A DNA stretch of 64,000 bases from Actinoplanes aureus (GTDB lineage Bacteria; Actinomycetota; Actinomycetes; Mycobacteriales; Micromonosporaceae), in assembly GCF_015704865.1 (NCBI RefSeq), contig NZ_JADQTO010000013.1, positions 216,360 through 280,359 of the forward strand, written 5' to 3'. Within the stretch, counting starts at the first letter, position 1. Each line of letters begins with the position of its first letter. The notes beneath the pieces are model-generated. The model saw only the letters and a list, made by a program, of their open reading frames with translations. It was not told where the DNA came from and ran no database searches. Of the stretch, positions 16,877 through 27,096 are shown in pieces. Position numbers and translations under genes: made by a program.

Positions 16877-17884
16877 TCACTCCAGGACGATCACCGCGCG
16901 GCCGGTGAGTGTTCCGGCGGCCAACTGGGCGTACGCGTCGCCGGCGGAGTCGAATCCGAACGTGGTGACCTCGTTGCGAATCAGTCCGGCCCCGGCCAGG
17001 GCGATCACCTCCTGGGCGTCCGCGATCGACGATCCCTGGAAGGTGAAGACCTCGCCGTCGCGCGGCAGCGTGCCGAACCAGGGCGCGGTCAGCCGGCCAC
17101 CGGCCGAGCCGATCAGCCCGAAAGCGCCACCGGGCCGGACCGCGGCGATCCCGGCCGCGATCGTCTCGTCGGTGCCGACGAAGTCGAGCACCACGTCAGC
17201 GGCACCGGCGAAGCCAGAGATGTCGGAAAGCGGGTCGGCGCCGAGGGAACGCGCGTAGTCACGGCGGACCGCGACCGGATCCACCGCGGTCACCCGCGCT
17301 CCACTGAGCACGCGCAGGAACTGCACCGCGAACGCACCGAGCCCGCCCACGCCGATCACCACCACGGTGCCGCCGGCCGTGATCCGGGGGAGTGCCCGCC
17401 GTACCGCGTGATAGGCGGTGGCGCCCGCGTCGGTGAGCGGGCCGGCCTCGCGCGGGTCGAGATCACCGAGCGGCAGCACGGCACGGGGCCCGTCGACCAG
17501 CACATAGTCGGCCAGGCCGCCGTCTCGCCCGTACCCGCGCCCGGTCAGCCCGTGCGGGCACATGCTGTCCTGTCCGCGCAAGCAGAACCGGCAGGTTCCG
17601 CAGGAGGCCGGAGAGACCAGCGCGACCGCCTCGCCCAGGGTGAGGCCCTCGACGCCGGCGCCCAGGGCGGCCACCCGGCCGGCGGTCTCGTGGCCGAGGG
17701 TGAACGGCATCCGCCAGCCGAGTTTCTCGCCGACCACCTGCGGCATCCGCCGCATAGTCAGGTCGGAGCGGCACAGCCCGCAGCCGGCCACCCGCACCAG
17801 GACCTCGCCCGGTCCGGGTGCCGGCACCGGCACGGTGGTCGCTCGCGACGGTTCGCCCCAGCCCGTCATCCGGTACGCACGCAT
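16877..17884 (-). CDS. Zinc-dependent medium-chain alcohol dehydrogenase
   Basis: A 335-residue MDR from ATG 17884 (GTG 17893 is an alternative that would lie within one base of the operator). Catalytic zinc ligands appear as C in GCGLCRSD and H-E in LGHETAG. Structural zinc cysteines are in SCGTCRFCLRGQDSMC, and the NAD-binding motif is VIGVGGLGAF. It should oxidise an alcohol or reduce an aldehyde, plausibly a sterol side-chain alcohol. A KstR-like site overlaps its promoter and it is divergent from the Rv3531c-like operon. Confidence 0.82.
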   Translation of the reverse strand: MRAYRMTGWGEPSRATTVPVPAPGPGEVLVRVAGCGLCRSDLTMRRMPQVVGEKLGWRMPFTLGHETAGRVAALGAGVEGLTLGEAVALVSPASCGTCRFCLRGQDSMCPHGLTGRGYGRDGGLADYVLVDGPRAVLPLGDLDPREAGPLTDAGATAYHAVRRALPRITAGGTVVVIGVGGLGAFAVQFLRVLSGARVTAVDPVAVRRDYARSLGADPLSDISGFAGAADVVLDFVGTDETIAAGIAAVRPGGAFGLIGSAGGRLTAPWFGTLPRDGEVFTFQGSSIADAQEVIALAGAGLIRNEVTTFGFDSAGDAYAQLAAGTLTGRAVIVLE

Positions 17885-17893
17885 CGACTCCAC

Positions 17894-17907
17894 TGGAACA
17901 CGTTATC
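17894..17907. promoter_or_regulatory. KstR-type operator, MDR side
   Basis: TGGAACACGTTATC matches the KstR consensus in all but the final base. It lies next to the start of the alcohol dehydrogenase gene; a second, perfect site is 31 bp away in the same divergent promoter. Confidence 0.7.
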
Positions 17908-17938
17908 GCAAGAACCAGCAGCCACGTTGACCGAATAT

Positions 17939-17952
17939 TAGAACCAGTTCTA
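17939..17952. promoter_or_regulatory. KstR-type operator, Rv3531c-like operon
   Basis: TAGAACCAGTTCTA is a perfect, fully palindromic match to TnnAACnnGTTnnA, 10 bp upstream of the first gene of the Rv3531c-Rv3530c-Rv3529c-like operon. Confidence 0.88.
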
Positions 17953-17962
17953 GGCTCGTGGC

Positions 17963-19090
17963 ATGCTAACGCAGCCGTTCGCGGAAGCCATCCAGCAGGC
18001 GGAGAAGATCATCACGAGCGCGCCGCACGTGCTCGGCGATCAGGATCTGGTCGAGGGCTACGACTACCTGGCCGGCAGCATCCGGGCCTCGATCCAGATG
18101 GCCGGCGCCTACGAGCGCGACTTCCCCTACTTCGTCCGCTCCACCGGCCCCTACACCAAGATGGGCCTGGACAACCCGGACACCCTCTATTTCCACGCCT
18201 GGCTGCGCGACGACACCGAGTACGTCGTCACCGGCGTCCGCGGCACCACCGCCGACCTGAGCTTCCAGCTGCTCGACGGCGACTACTCGCCGGTCGAGGT
18301 GCCGGGCAGCCTGGCCGCCTTCGACGACCGCGAGATCGACATCGCGGCCGACGGCACCTTCGAGATCACCCTGGGCCCGGCCCGGAACGCCGCCATGCTC
18401 GTGGTCCGCGAGGTCTACCACGACTGGGCCGCGGAGCGCCCCGGCATGCTGCGCATCCACCGCGCCGACCGGCTCGGCTCGGCGCCGCCGCCGCTCACCC
18501 TGGACCGGATGACCAAGAGGTACGGCGTGGCCGGCAAGATCCTGATCAGCCGGCTACGGACGTTCCTCGCCTTCGCCGAACGGTTCTACCTCGGGCTGCC
18601 GGTCAACACGCTCACCCCGCCCCGGCCCACCCCCGGCGGACTGTCCACCCAGTACTCCTCGGCCGGCCACTACGATCTGGACGACGACCAGGCCATGATC
18701 GTCACGGTTCCGGCGAGCGACGCGCCCTACCAGGGCATCCAGCTCGGCAGCATGTGGTACGTCTCCCTCGACTACATCAACCACCAGACCAGCCTCACCC
18801 GAGCGCAGGCACGCACCGACCCGGACGGGATGATCCGGTACGTCGTCAGCGAGCGGAACCCGGGCGTCACCAACTGGCTGGAGCGCACCGGGCACCGCCG
18901 CGGATACGTGCAGCTGCGCTGGCAACGGCTGTCCCGGCCGCTCGCCGCCGCGGACGGGCCCAAGGTCGACATCGTGGCCGTCGACGACCTGCCGAAGCAG
19001 TTGCCCTACTACGAGCCGATCAGCGCGGAGGCGTACCGGGAACGGATCGCCGCCCGGCAGGCCGCCACCGCGTACCGGATGCTGGGGTAG
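17963..19090 (+). CDS. DUF1214-type protein, Rv3531c-like
   Basis: A 375-residue soluble protein with no signal peptide or membrane span. The C-terminal third has the DUF1214-like pattern (GMIRYVVSERNPGVTNWL and a W-Y-rich sheet). The M. tuberculosis neighbour set Rv3531c (375 aa), Rv3530c (SDR) and Rv3529c (sulfotransferase-like) has the same order, sizes and overlaps. All are in the KstR regulon there. Biochemical role unknown. A perfect KstR-type operator is directly upstream. Confidence 0.75.
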   Translation: MLTQPFAEAIQQAEKIITSAPHVLGDQDLVEGYDYLAGSIRASIQMAGAYERDFPYFVRSTGPYTKMGLDNPDTLYFHAWLRDDTEYVVTGVRGTTADLSFQLLDGDYSPVEVPGSLAAFDDREIDIAADGTFEITLGPARNAAMLVVREVYHDWAAERPGMLRIHRADRLGSAPPPLTLDRMTKRYGVAGKILISRLRTFLAFAERFYLGLPVNTLTPPRPTPGGLSTQYSSAGHYDLDDDQAMIVTVPASDAPYQGIQLGSMWYVSLDYINHQTSLTRAQARTDPDGMIRYVVSERNPGVTNWLERTGHRRGYVQLRWQRLSRPLAAADGPKVDIVAVDDLPKQLPYYEPISAEAYRERIAARQAATAYRMLG

Positions 19091-19092
19091 CC

Positions 19093-19869
19093 GTGCTGAT
19101 CGCGGAGAAGGTCCTGGTCGTCGCCGGGGTCGGGCCCGGCCTGGGCCAGGCGGTCGCGGTACGCGCCGCGCAGCACGGCGCCGACGTGGTGCTGGCCGCC
19201 CGCACCGAGTCGCTGCTCGCCGACGTCGCCGGCAAGGTCACCGCGGCCGGCCGGCGAGCCCTCGCCGTACCCACCGACCTGACCGACGAGACCGCGGTGC
19301 GGCGGCTCGTGGACGCGGCCCTGACCGAGTTCGGCCGGGTCGACGCGCTGGTGCAGAACGCGTTCGCGATGCCTCCGATGCGCAGCCTCGGCAAGGTCGA
19401 CCTGGACGAGATGCGGTCCGGCTTCGACGCCAACGTGCTCGCCGCGCTGAACACCATCCGCCTGTTCACGCCGGCCCTGGTCGAGTCCGGCGGCTCGGTC
19501 GTGGTGGTCAACTCGGCGGTGCTGCGGCACTCGCGCCGGCCGTTCGGGCCGTACAAGGTGGTGAAGGCGGGACTGCTGGCGGTGGCCCAGAACCTGGCCA
19601 GCGAGCTCGGGCCGAAAGGGGTCCGGGTCAACTCGGTGGCGCCGGGCTGGATCTGGGCGGACACCCTGCGGGCCTGGTTCGAGTACCAGGGTCTGCAACG
19701 GGGCGTACCGGCGCGGCAGATCTACGACGAGGTCGCGGCGAGCACCGACCTGCGGCGTCTCCCGGAGCCGGACGAGGTGGCGGACGCGATCCTCTTCCTC
19801 GCCTCCGACCTGGCGCGCGGCATCACCGGCGCGTGCCTCGACGTCAACTGCGGGGAGTTCCACCATTGA
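19093..19869 (+). CDS. Short-chain dehydrogenase, Rv3530c-like
   Basis: A 258-residue SDR starting at GTG, 2 bp after the previous stop. The cofactor motif is VVAGVGPGLGQAVA, an aspartate follows the second strand (PTDLTD), and the active-site YxxxK is in FGPYKVVKAG with a serine in VVNSAVLRHS. The usual NNAG is QNAF, a mild departure. It is probably a hydroxyacyl- or hydroxysteroid dehydrogenase of sterol side-chain oxidation. Middle gene of the Rv3531c-Rv3529c-like trio. Confidence 0.8.
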   Translation: MLIAEKVLVVAGVGPGLGQAVAVRAAQHGADVVLAARTESLLADVAGKVTAAGRRALAVPTDLTDETAVRRLVDAALTEFGRVDALVQNAFAMPPMRSLGKVDLDEMRSGFDANVLAALNTIRLFTPALVESGGSVVVVNSAVLRHSRRPFGPYKVVKAGLLAVAQNLASELGPKGVRVNSVAPGWIWADTLRAWFEYQGLQRGVPARQIYDEVAASTDLRRLPEPDEVADAILFLASDLARGITGACLDVNCGEFHH

Positions 19870-20987
19870 ACGTCACCGAACGCACCGACGTGGGCACGGT
19901 CGAGGACCTGCACGCCTCGGCGACCCGGATCACCGGCCTCGACGACTTCGGGGACGGTGACGGCTATCTCGACGCGATGCGGGTGCTGCTTTCCGCGTAC
20001 GCGATAGAAGCGAGCCTGACCCCGGCCGGCAGCAAGCAGACCCGCGGCCTGTTGCGCTCCGCGCTGATCTCCCGCCTGCTGGCGGAGGCCGCCTGGCGGC
20101 AATATCCGCAGCATGCGGAGGTGGCACTGCCTCGGCCGGTCTTCGTGACCGGCCTGCCGCGCACCGGCACCACCGCGCTGCACCGGCTGCTCACCGCCGA
20201 CCCCGCGCACCAGGGACCGGAACACTGGCTCACCGAGGCGCCGCAGCCCCGCCCGCCCCGCGCCACCTGGACGGACAATCCGTTCTTCGTCGCACTGCGG
20301 GACGCCTACGCGCGTCATCCGGAGCTGACCGGCGTGCACTACATGGGACCGGAGCAGGTCGAGGAGTGCTGGCGGCTGTTCTGCCAGTCGATGACCTCGG
20401 TCTCCTTCGAGTGCACCGCGCACATCCCGTCCTACTCGGACTGGCTCGCCGCCTGCGACTGGACGCCCGCCTACCGGCGGCACCGCCGCAACCTCCAGCT
20501 CATCGGACTGCCCGACCAGGACCGGCGCTGGGTGCTGAAGAACCCGAGCCACCTGTTCGCGCTGGACGCCCTGCTCACCGTCTACCCCGACGCGGTGATC
20601 ATCCAGACCCACCGGGATCCGCGTACCGCGATCGCCTCGGTGTGCAGCCTCAACGCCCGCGCCGCGGCCGGGTGGTCCACCCGCTTCCACGGCGAGGTCG
20701 TCGGCCGTACCCAGCTCGCCCTGTGGGCGCGCGGCCTGCGCCGCTTCCGCGCCGACCGCGCCCGGCACGATCCGGCACGTTTCATCGACGTCCGCTACGA
20801 GGACTTCGTCCGCGACCCGCTCGCCACGATCGAAGCGATCTACGATCGCCTGGGCAGCCCGCTGAGCACTCCGGCGCGAGCCGCCATGCAGCAGAACCTG
20901 CGCGGTACGCCCGAAGCGGTGCACCAATACGACCTGTCCTCGTTCGGTCTCACTCCCGCCGACGTCGACCGGGCTTTCAGCGGATAA
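19866..20987 (+). CDS. Sulfotransferase-family protein, Rv3529c-like
   Basis: A 373-residue protein starting at TTG 19866, whose TTGA overlaps the SDR stop. The PAPS 5'-phosphosulfate loop appears as VTGLPRTGTTALHRLL (about residues 93-108), and the 3'-phosphate region as IIQTHRDPRTAIAS. Families named Stf3 or sulfotransferase carry this pair. Position after the DUF1214 and SDR genes matches Rv3529c (384 aa). The acceptor is unknown; a sterol or sterol-derived alcohol is a guess from context. Confidence 0.78.
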   Translation: MNVTERTDVGTVEDLHASATRITGLDDFGDGDGYLDAMRVLLSAYAIEASLTPAGSKQTRGLLRSALISRLLAEAAWRQYPQHAEVALPRPVFVTGLPRTGTTALHRLLTADPAHQGPEHWLTEAPQPRPPRATWTDNPFFVALRDAYARHPELTGVHYMGPEQVEECWRLFCQSMTSVSFECTAHIPSYSDWLAACDWTPAYRRHRRNLQLIGLPDQDRRWVLKNPSHLFALDALLTVYPDAVIIQTHRDPRTAIASVCSLNARAAAGWSTRFHGEVVGRTQLALWARGLRRFRADRARHDPARFIDVRYEDFVRDPLATIEAIYDRLGSPLSTPARAAMQQNLRGTPEAVHQYDLSSFGLTPADVDRAFSG

Positions 20988-20996
20988 TGACCGATC

Positions 20997-21467
20997 GTGC
21001 ACACCGTCGAGCTGCTCTTCGACGCCGCTCTCGAAACGAGCGTCCGGGACCTCTGGCAGCGCCTGCACGCCGCCGGGCTGCGCAGCCTCGCCGCACACAC
21101 GCATGCCACGAATCGACCGCATCTCACCCTGGTGACCACCGGCCGGCTGCCCGCGCTGCCCCCGCTGGGCCTCCCGGTCCCGGTCTCGCTGGGCCCCGCG
21201 GCCCTGCTCGGCCGGACGCTGGTCCGCGAGGTGACGGCCGGCCCTTCGCTGCGGCGGTTGCAGAGCGCGGTCTGGGGCGCCGTCGTGCCGGCGAATCCGC
21301 TGCACTCCCCGGACCGCTGGACACCCCACGTCAGCCTCGCGCTGAACCTCCCGGCCGCGCAGCACGCCGCGGCCTTGGAGCTGCTCCGCGAGTTGCCGCC
21401 GGCACACGGCGAGCTGGTCACCGGCCGCAGCTACGACACCGAATCACGCACCGTGACCGACCTGTAG
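20997..21467 (+). CDS. 2H phosphoesterase / 2'-5' RNA ligase-like protein
   Basis: A 156-residue protein with the two HxT/S motifs of the 2H phosphoesterase fold: PHLTLV (about residue 42) and PHVSLAL (about residue 110). Members hydrolyse or ligate 2'-5' or cyclic phosphodiesters. It starts at GTG 9 bp after the sulfotransferase stop and ends in a 24-bp convergent overlap with the HIT gene. Likely a read-through passenger of the operon; no link to sterol metabolism is evident. Confidence 0.75.
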   Translation: MHTVELLFDAALETSVRDLWQRLHAAGLRSLAAHTHATNRPHLTLVTTGRLPALPPLGLPVPVSLGPAALLGRTLVREVTAGPSLRRLQSAVWGAVVPANPLHSPDRWTPHVSLALNLPAAQHAAALELLRELPPAHGELVTGRSYDTESRTVTDL

Positions 21468-21914
21468 GTGGGCGCGCATGCGGTCCGCGAAGGCCCGCAC
21501 CTCGTCCGGGCCGGGGTGCTCGCCGGTGGCGAACATGGCCACCTGCAGGGCCGGGCCGTAGCGGCCGTGCCGCTCCATCTCCGGTTTGTGCACCGGCTGA
21601 ACCACGAAATGGATGTGGCCGGGGACGCCGCCCGCGTGCGACCACAGGGTGACGTAGATCTGCTCGGGCGCGGTCAGCTCGGTGAGCGCCGCCGAGGTGC
21701 GCTGGAGCAGCGGGCCGAGCTCGGCGCTCTCCTCGGCGGTCAGGTCGGCGACGTGGACGACGTGCCGCAGCGGCTTGACGATCAGCGCGCCGACACTCAG
21801 CGGGCCGACGCAGTGCTCGACCACCCAGTGCCGGGTCTCGTCGATGCGGCCACCCGGCAGCTCCTGGCGGCCGTCGATCAGGTCACACGCCAGGCATCCA
21901 CTCTCGTCGCTCAT
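21444..21914 (-). CDS. HIT-like nucleotide-binding protein
   Basis: A 156-residue protein with a HIT-type fold. An N-terminal CLACDLIDG suggests a zinc pair, and PGHIHFVVQP holds the HxH motif, but the third histidine of the classical triad is replaced by valine and a glutamine follows, so ordinary HIT hydrolase chemistry is doubtful. Last gene of the fadE29-fadE28-LLM operon, overlapping the LLM gene by 4 bp. Confidence 0.7.
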   Translation of the reverse strand: MSDESGCLACDLIDGRQELPGGRIDETRHWVVEHCVGPLSVGALIVKPLRHVVHVADLTAEESAELGPLLQRTSAALTELTAPEQIYVTLWSHAGGVPGHIHFVVQPVHKPEMERHGRYGPALQVAMFATGEHPGPDEVRAFADRMRAHLQVGHGA

Positions 21915-22792
21915 GGCCGCAGCCTAAGCGGCTCGATCACCGCCTCGGCGAAGCGGTGCAGGGCGGCTTGCTTGGTTTGCAGGTCGGCGTCGAAGCCGGC
22001 GCCCTGGGCGAGCCACGGGACGACGATCGCGTCGGTTACGCCGATGGCGGCCTGCTCGCGGTAGCCGTCGAGGCCGAACCGGTCGATGCAGACGGCCTGG
22101 ATCTCGAACGGGGTGCCGGCGCGGCCGTACGAGGCGCGTAGCTCGGTGAGCCGGTCGATGGTCGTACGCAGGTCTTCGAAGCGCATCATCGCGGAGGACC
22201 AGCCGTCACCGACCCGCGCGGCGCGGCGCAGTGCGGGTTCGGTGTGGCCGCCTACGTAGATCGGCACCGGCTCGGTGGGTGCCGGGCTCATCTGCAGCTT
22301 CTCGAAGGCGAAGTGCTTGCCATGATACGAGACCATGCCGCCGCCGAGGATCAGCCGCAGCACCTCGATCGCCTCGTCGGCGCGGGCACCGCGGTCCTTG
22401 AACGGCGTGCCGCACCAGTGCGACTCCTCGGGCGACCAGCCGAGGCCGACGCCCAGGCCGAAGCGGTTGCCGGTGAGGTTGGCGACCGAGCCGACCTGCC
22501 GGGCCAGCAGGACCGGGTTGCGCGGATCCAGCTTCAGTACCTGGGTGTAGAAGCGGATCCGGCTGGTGACCGCGCCCATCGCGGCGGCGGCGACCATCGG
22601 ATCCGCCCACGGCGTGTCGGCGTCCCAGAACCGGCGGCCGTCCGGGGTGTACGGATACGAGGCCGACACGTGCTCGGAGTAGAAGAGCGAGTCCGGCAGG
22701 GCGATCGACGCGAACCCGCACTCCTCGGCGGTGCGCGCCAGTCCGGTCAGCTGGTCGAGCGGGCTCAGGGCGACACCCAGGGTGAATTTCAT
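21911..22792 (-). CDS. Luciferase-like (LLM) F420-type oxidoreductase
   Basis: A 293-residue LLM-class flavin/F420 barrel protein. The start MKFTLGVALSPLDQL, FGLGVGLGWSPEE and PIYVGGHTEPALRRAARVGDG are typical of actinobacterial F420-dependent members. Its ATG abuts the FadE28-like stop directly. Substrate unknown; operon position suggests a redox step in sterol side-chain degradation, comparable to the LLM genes found in mycobacterial KstR regulons. Confidence 0.8.
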   Translation of the reverse strand: MKFTLGVALSPLDQLTGLARTAEECGFASIALPDSLFYSEHVSASYPYTPDGRRFWDADTPWADPMVAAAAMGAVTSRIRFYTQVLKLDPRNPVLLARQVGSVANLTGNRFGLGVGLGWSPEESHWCGTPFKDRGARADEAIEVLRLILGGGMVSYHGKHFAFEKLQMSPAPTEPVPIYVGGHTEPALRRAARVGDGWSSAMMRFEDLRTTIDRLTELRASYGRAGTPFEIQAVCIDRFGLDGYREQAAIGVTDAIVVPWLAQGAGFDADLQTKQAALHRFAEAVIEPLRLRP

Positions 22793-23692
22793 TCAGAGCA
22801 CCTCGGATAGGGCGAGCAGTTGGGCGGTGGCGCCGCCGAGCAGGAACTCGTGGTACTTGGCGGCGAGGAAGTACCGGTGCAGCGGATATTCCAGGTCGAT
22901 CCCGACACCGCCGTGTACGTGCACCGCGGTGTGCAGCACCCGGTGCCCGGCCTCGACGGCCCAGAAGCCGGCGGTCGCCACCTCGGCGGCGGCCGGCTGG
23001 TCGGCGTCGAGCAGCACGACCGCCTGCCAGAGCGCCACCCGCAGGGCTTCGACGTCGATGTACGCGTCGGCGAGTCGCTGCGAGACCGCCTGGAAGGAGC
23101 CGATCGGGCGGCCGAACTGGATGCGGGTGCGGGCGTACTCGGCGGTCATCTCGAGGGCGCGTTCGACGACGCCGAGCTGGTAGGCGGCGGTCCCGACGGT
23201 CAGGCGGGCGTGCATGAAGGCCGGGTCGGCGATCGTCGGCTCGTCCGGGAGCGTGGACCGGAGCAGGCCGGTCCCGGGGCCGCCTTCGACGATCTGCGGT
23301 TCGATGTCGGGCCGGTGGACCAGGTAGAGGCCGGCGCCGGCGGGGACCAGGACGGCGGCCGGATCGGGCACGATGCCGTGCACCTGGCCGTTGTGCGCCA
23401 CAGCGAGCGCCGCCGCACCGGAGTAGACGAACGACGGGTCGAACCGGGCCAGGGTGGAGGCGGCGACCACGATCGAGGTCAGGTACGGGACCGTGGCGGC
23501 GTGCCGGCCGAGCTCGGTCAGGATCGCGGCTTGCTCGGGTAGCCCGTACCCCTCGCCTCCCGCTTGCTTGGGAAGTGCGGCGGTGAGCACGCCCGCCTCG
23601 GCCAGGGCCGGCCAGAGCGGGCGGCCGGAGGCCGCGAGATCGCGGGTGAGGCCGGCCAGCTCGCGCGCCTCACTGCTCGGCTCGAAATCCAT
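22793..23692 (-). CDS. fadE28: Acyl-CoA dehydrogenase, FadE28/ChsE1-like subunit
   Basis: A 299-residue shortened acyl-CoA dehydrogenase. The C-terminal helical domain is clear: TRIQFGRPIGSFQAVSQRL and HVHGGVGIDLEYPLHRYF. The N-terminal domains are reduced relative to the 339-residue M. tuberculosis protein. In the known system FadE28 and FadE29 form an alpha2beta2 enzyme, each subunit giving half of the FAD site, that desaturates the C3 side chain of 3-oxo-pregnenecarboxyl-CoA. The partner gene lies 11 bp upstream. Confidence 0.72.
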   Translation of the reverse strand: MDFEPSSEARELAGLTRDLAASGRPLWPALAEAGVLTAALPKQAGGEGYGLPEQAAILTELGRHAATVPYLTSIVVAASTLARFDPSFVYSGAAALAVAHNGQVHGIVPDPAAVLVPAGAGLYLVHRPDIEPQIVEGGPGTGLLRSTLPDEPTIADPAFMHARLTVGTAAYQLGVVERALEMTAEYARTRIQFGRPIGSFQAVSQRLADAYIDVEALRVALWQAVVLLDADQPAAAEVATAGFWAVEAGHRVLHTAVHVHGGVGIDLEYPLHRYFLAAKYHEFLLGGATAQLLALSEVL

Positions 23693-23703
23693 GACCGCGC
23701 TCC

Positions 23704-24831
23704 TTATCGCCGGATCGGGAGGCCGAGGGCGCCGGCCGCGATGATGTCGCGCTGCACCTCGTTGGTGCCGCCGCCGAAGGTGAGGATCAGCGACGCGCGG
23801 TGCAGGCGTTCGATCCGGCCGGCCAGCAGCGCGCCGGGCGAGCCGTCCCGGACCGTCGCGGCCGGACCGAGTACCTCCATGAGCAGCCGGTACGCCTCAA
23901 CGGCCAGTTCCGTGCCGTAGACCTTGCCGGCCGACGCCCGGGTGGCGGCCGGAGCGCTGCCGGAGTCGGCGGCCACCCGCCAGTTGAACAGCTTCAACAC
24001 CTCGGCCTTCGCGTGCACCCGGGCCAGGTGCAGGCGCACCCATTCCCGCTCGATCGCCCCGGTCGAGACCGCCCAGTCGCGGACCTCGCGCAGCGAGCGT
24101 TGCAGTGGTGCGGCCGGGGTCAGCGCGACCCGCTCGTGGTTGAGCTGGTTGGTGATCAGCCGCCAGCCCTGGTTCTCCTCGCCGACCAGCGCGGAGACCG
24201 GCACCACCACGTCCTCGTAGTAGGTCGCGCTGGTGGACGGGCCGGCCACGGTGTGCACCGGGGTCCAGGAGAAGCCGGGCGAGTCGGTGGGCACGACCAG
24301 AATCGACAGGCCATGGTGCCGCTCCGCCGACGGATCGGTACGGCAGGCCAGCCACACGTAGTCCGCGTACTGGATCAGGCTGGTCCACATCTTCTGACCG
24401 TTGATCACGTAGTGGTCGCCGTCGCGGACCGCCCGGGTGCGCAGCGCCGCCAGGTCGGTCCCGGCGTCCGGCTCGGAGTAGCCGATGGAGAAGTGCACCT
24501 CGCCCGCCTCGATGCGGGGCAGCAACTCCGCGCGCTGCGCCGCGGTGCCATGCCGCCGGATGGTCGGCGCGACCGTGTAGAGGGTGAGGAACGGCACCGG
24601 CACCCCGGCCAGGGCCGCCTCCTCGGAGAAGATCAGCTGGTCCATCCGGGACCGCCCCTCGGTCCGGAGCCAGCCGTCGCGGCCGAGTTGCCGGACCACC
24701 TGCCGGTAGGCCGTGCCGTCGCCGTACTCGCCGCCGGGATCGATCAGGGCCTCGCGAAGTGCGGGCGTCATCAGCTCGGCGAAGTACGTCCGCAACTCCT
24801 GGCGCAGCTTCTCTTCCGACGGTGTGTGCAT
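23704..24831 (-). CDS. fadE29: Acyl-CoA dehydrogenase, FadE29/ChsE2-like subunit
   Basis: A 375-residue acyl-CoA dehydrogenase. HFSIGYSEPDAGTDLAALRT, GQKMWTS and LTFGGGTNEVQRDIIAA are clear. The stretch from EVHFSIGYSEP to ERVAL follows my memory of FadE29 closely (DYVWLACRTDP, GWRLITNQLNHERV). ATG 24831 is taken; the frame extends upstream to 24915 but that would cross the operator. It heads a four-gene operon opposite a thiolase gene and is probably the catalytic partner of the shorter FadE28-like chain. Confidence 0.78.
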   Translation of the reverse strand: MHTPSEEKLRQELRTYFAELMTPALREALIDPGGEYGDGTAYRQVVRQLGRDGWLRTEGRSRMDQLIFSEEAALAGVPVPFLTLYTVAPTIRRHGTAAQRAELLPRIEAGEVHFSIGYSEPDAGTDLAALRTRAVRDGDHYVINGQKMWTSLIQYADYVWLACRTDPSAERHHGLSILVVPTDSPGFSWTPVHTVAGPSTSATYYEDVVVPVSALVGEENQGWRLITNQLNHERVALTPAAPLQRSLREVRDWAVSTGAIEREWVRLHLARVHAKAEVLKLFNWRVAADSGSAPAATRASAGKVYGTELAVEAYRLLMEVLGPAATVRDGSPGALLAGRIERLHRASLILTFGGGTNEVQRDIIAAGALGLPIRR

Positions 24832-24869
24832 GAGGCGCCCCGCTCGCGGTAGATTAGGAGATGTCAATT

Positions 24870-24883
24870 TAGAACGTGTTCTA
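24870..24883. promoter_or_regulatory. KstR-type operator, fadE/thiolase divergent promoter
   Basis: TAGAACGTGTTCTA is a perfect palindromic match to TnnAACnnGTTnnA, between the FadE29-like start (24831) and the thiolase start (24918). It can serve both directions. Confidence 0.9.
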
Positions 24884-24917
24884 CTAGTAGACCGAGCATT
24901 TGCGGGAGGCGTCAACA

Positions 24918-26036
<1,119 letters not shown>

Positions 26037-26046
26037 CCCGGGGGCC

Positions 26047-27096
26047 TCATCGGACGCTGTCGAGCCGGTCCAGCCGCTCCGCCGCCTCCTTCATGATCCG
26101 GTCGATCAGCTCGGCACACGACGGCAGGTCGTCGATCAGTCCGGCGACCTGACCGGCGGACATCACCCCGTACTCCGGACGCCCCTCCACCATCGCCGTG
26201 CGCAACAGCACCGGCGTGCCCGCCGCCATCAGCGTCTGCGCCCAGCTCAGCTCGCGCCCGTGCCGGGCCGCGCGCCCGGCGCGCAGCAGTTCGGTCCAGG
26301 AGAGCCCGGAGAGACGCCGGAACGCGACCGCGTGCCGGGCCGAGCGCACCAGCGCACTCACCCTTCCCGATCTTTCCAACCCATCGATGTACGGGGTACG
26401 CAGCACCCGATGCGGCACCCCGTCCACCCTCGTCGTAACCACCGTCCCGGTCACCGGCGCGTCCAGGTACAGCTGCTTGACGCGGACACCGACCGGGCTG
26501 TCCGAGGTGAGCAGGAACCGGGTGCCCATGGCGACCCCGGCCGCACCGTAGGCGAGCGCGGCCACCAGCCCCCGCCCGTCGAAGAAGCCGCCGGCCGCCA
26601 CCACCGGGATCCCGACCGCGTCCACCACCTGCGGCAACAGCAGCGTCGTCGGCACCGGCCCGGTGTGCCCGCCGCCCTCCCCGCCCTGGACCAGCAGGGC
26701 GTCCACGCCCCACCCGGCGACCTTCTCGGCGTGCCGGCGAGCACCGACCGACGGCATGGTCAGCACCCCGCCGTCGGCGCAGCGGCGGATCAGGTCCCGG
26801 TCCGGTGCCAGGGCGAACGACGCCAGCCGGACCCGCTCCCGGATCAGCAGGTCGACGCGTTCGCCGGCGTCGGGGGCGTCCGCGCGCAGGTTGACCCCGA
26901 ACGGCGCATCGGTCCGCTCCCGGATCTGGCGGATCGTGTCGCGCAGCTGGCCGAGGCTCATGGTGGCCGACGCGACGATGCCGAACCCGCCCGCTTCCGA
27001 CACCGCGGATACCAGGCCGGCGCCGGACACGTACCCCATCCCGGTCTGCACGATCGGATGCCGGCAGCCGAGCAGCTCGGTGAGTGCGGTCCTCAC
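26047..27096 (-). CDS. ipdC: FMN-dependent reductase/monooxygenase of HIP catabolism, IpdC-like
   Basis: A 349-residue nitronate monooxygenase-family protein (355 in Rv3553). VQTGMGYVSGAGLVSAVSEAGG at the N-terminus (shown only as its family signature), QGGEGGGHTG and VVAAGGFFDGRGLVAALAYGA form the FMN site. IpdC is described as acting on a ring C/D acyl-CoA intermediate before hydrolytic ring opening. It overlaps ipdB by 4 bp and is the last gene of echA20-ipdA-ipdB-ipdC, with the same order as in M. tuberculosis. Confidence 0.85.
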   Translation of the reverse strand: MRTALTELLGCRHPIVQTGMGYVSGAGLVSAVSEAGGFGIVASATMSLGQLRDTIRQIRERTDAPFGVNLRADAPDAGERVDLLIRERVRLASFALAPDRDLIRRCADGGVLTMPSVGARRHAEKVAGWGVDALLVQGGEGGGHTGPVPTTLLLPQVVDAVGIPVVAAGGFFDGRGLVAALAYGAAGVAMGTRFLLTSDSPVGVRVKQLYLDAPVTGTVVTTRVDGVPHRVLRTPYIDGLERSGRVSALVRSARHAVAFRRLSGLSWTELLRAGRAARHGRELSWAQTLMAAGTPVLLRTAMVEGRPEYGVMSAGQVAGLIDDLPSCAELIDRIMKEAAERLDRLDSVR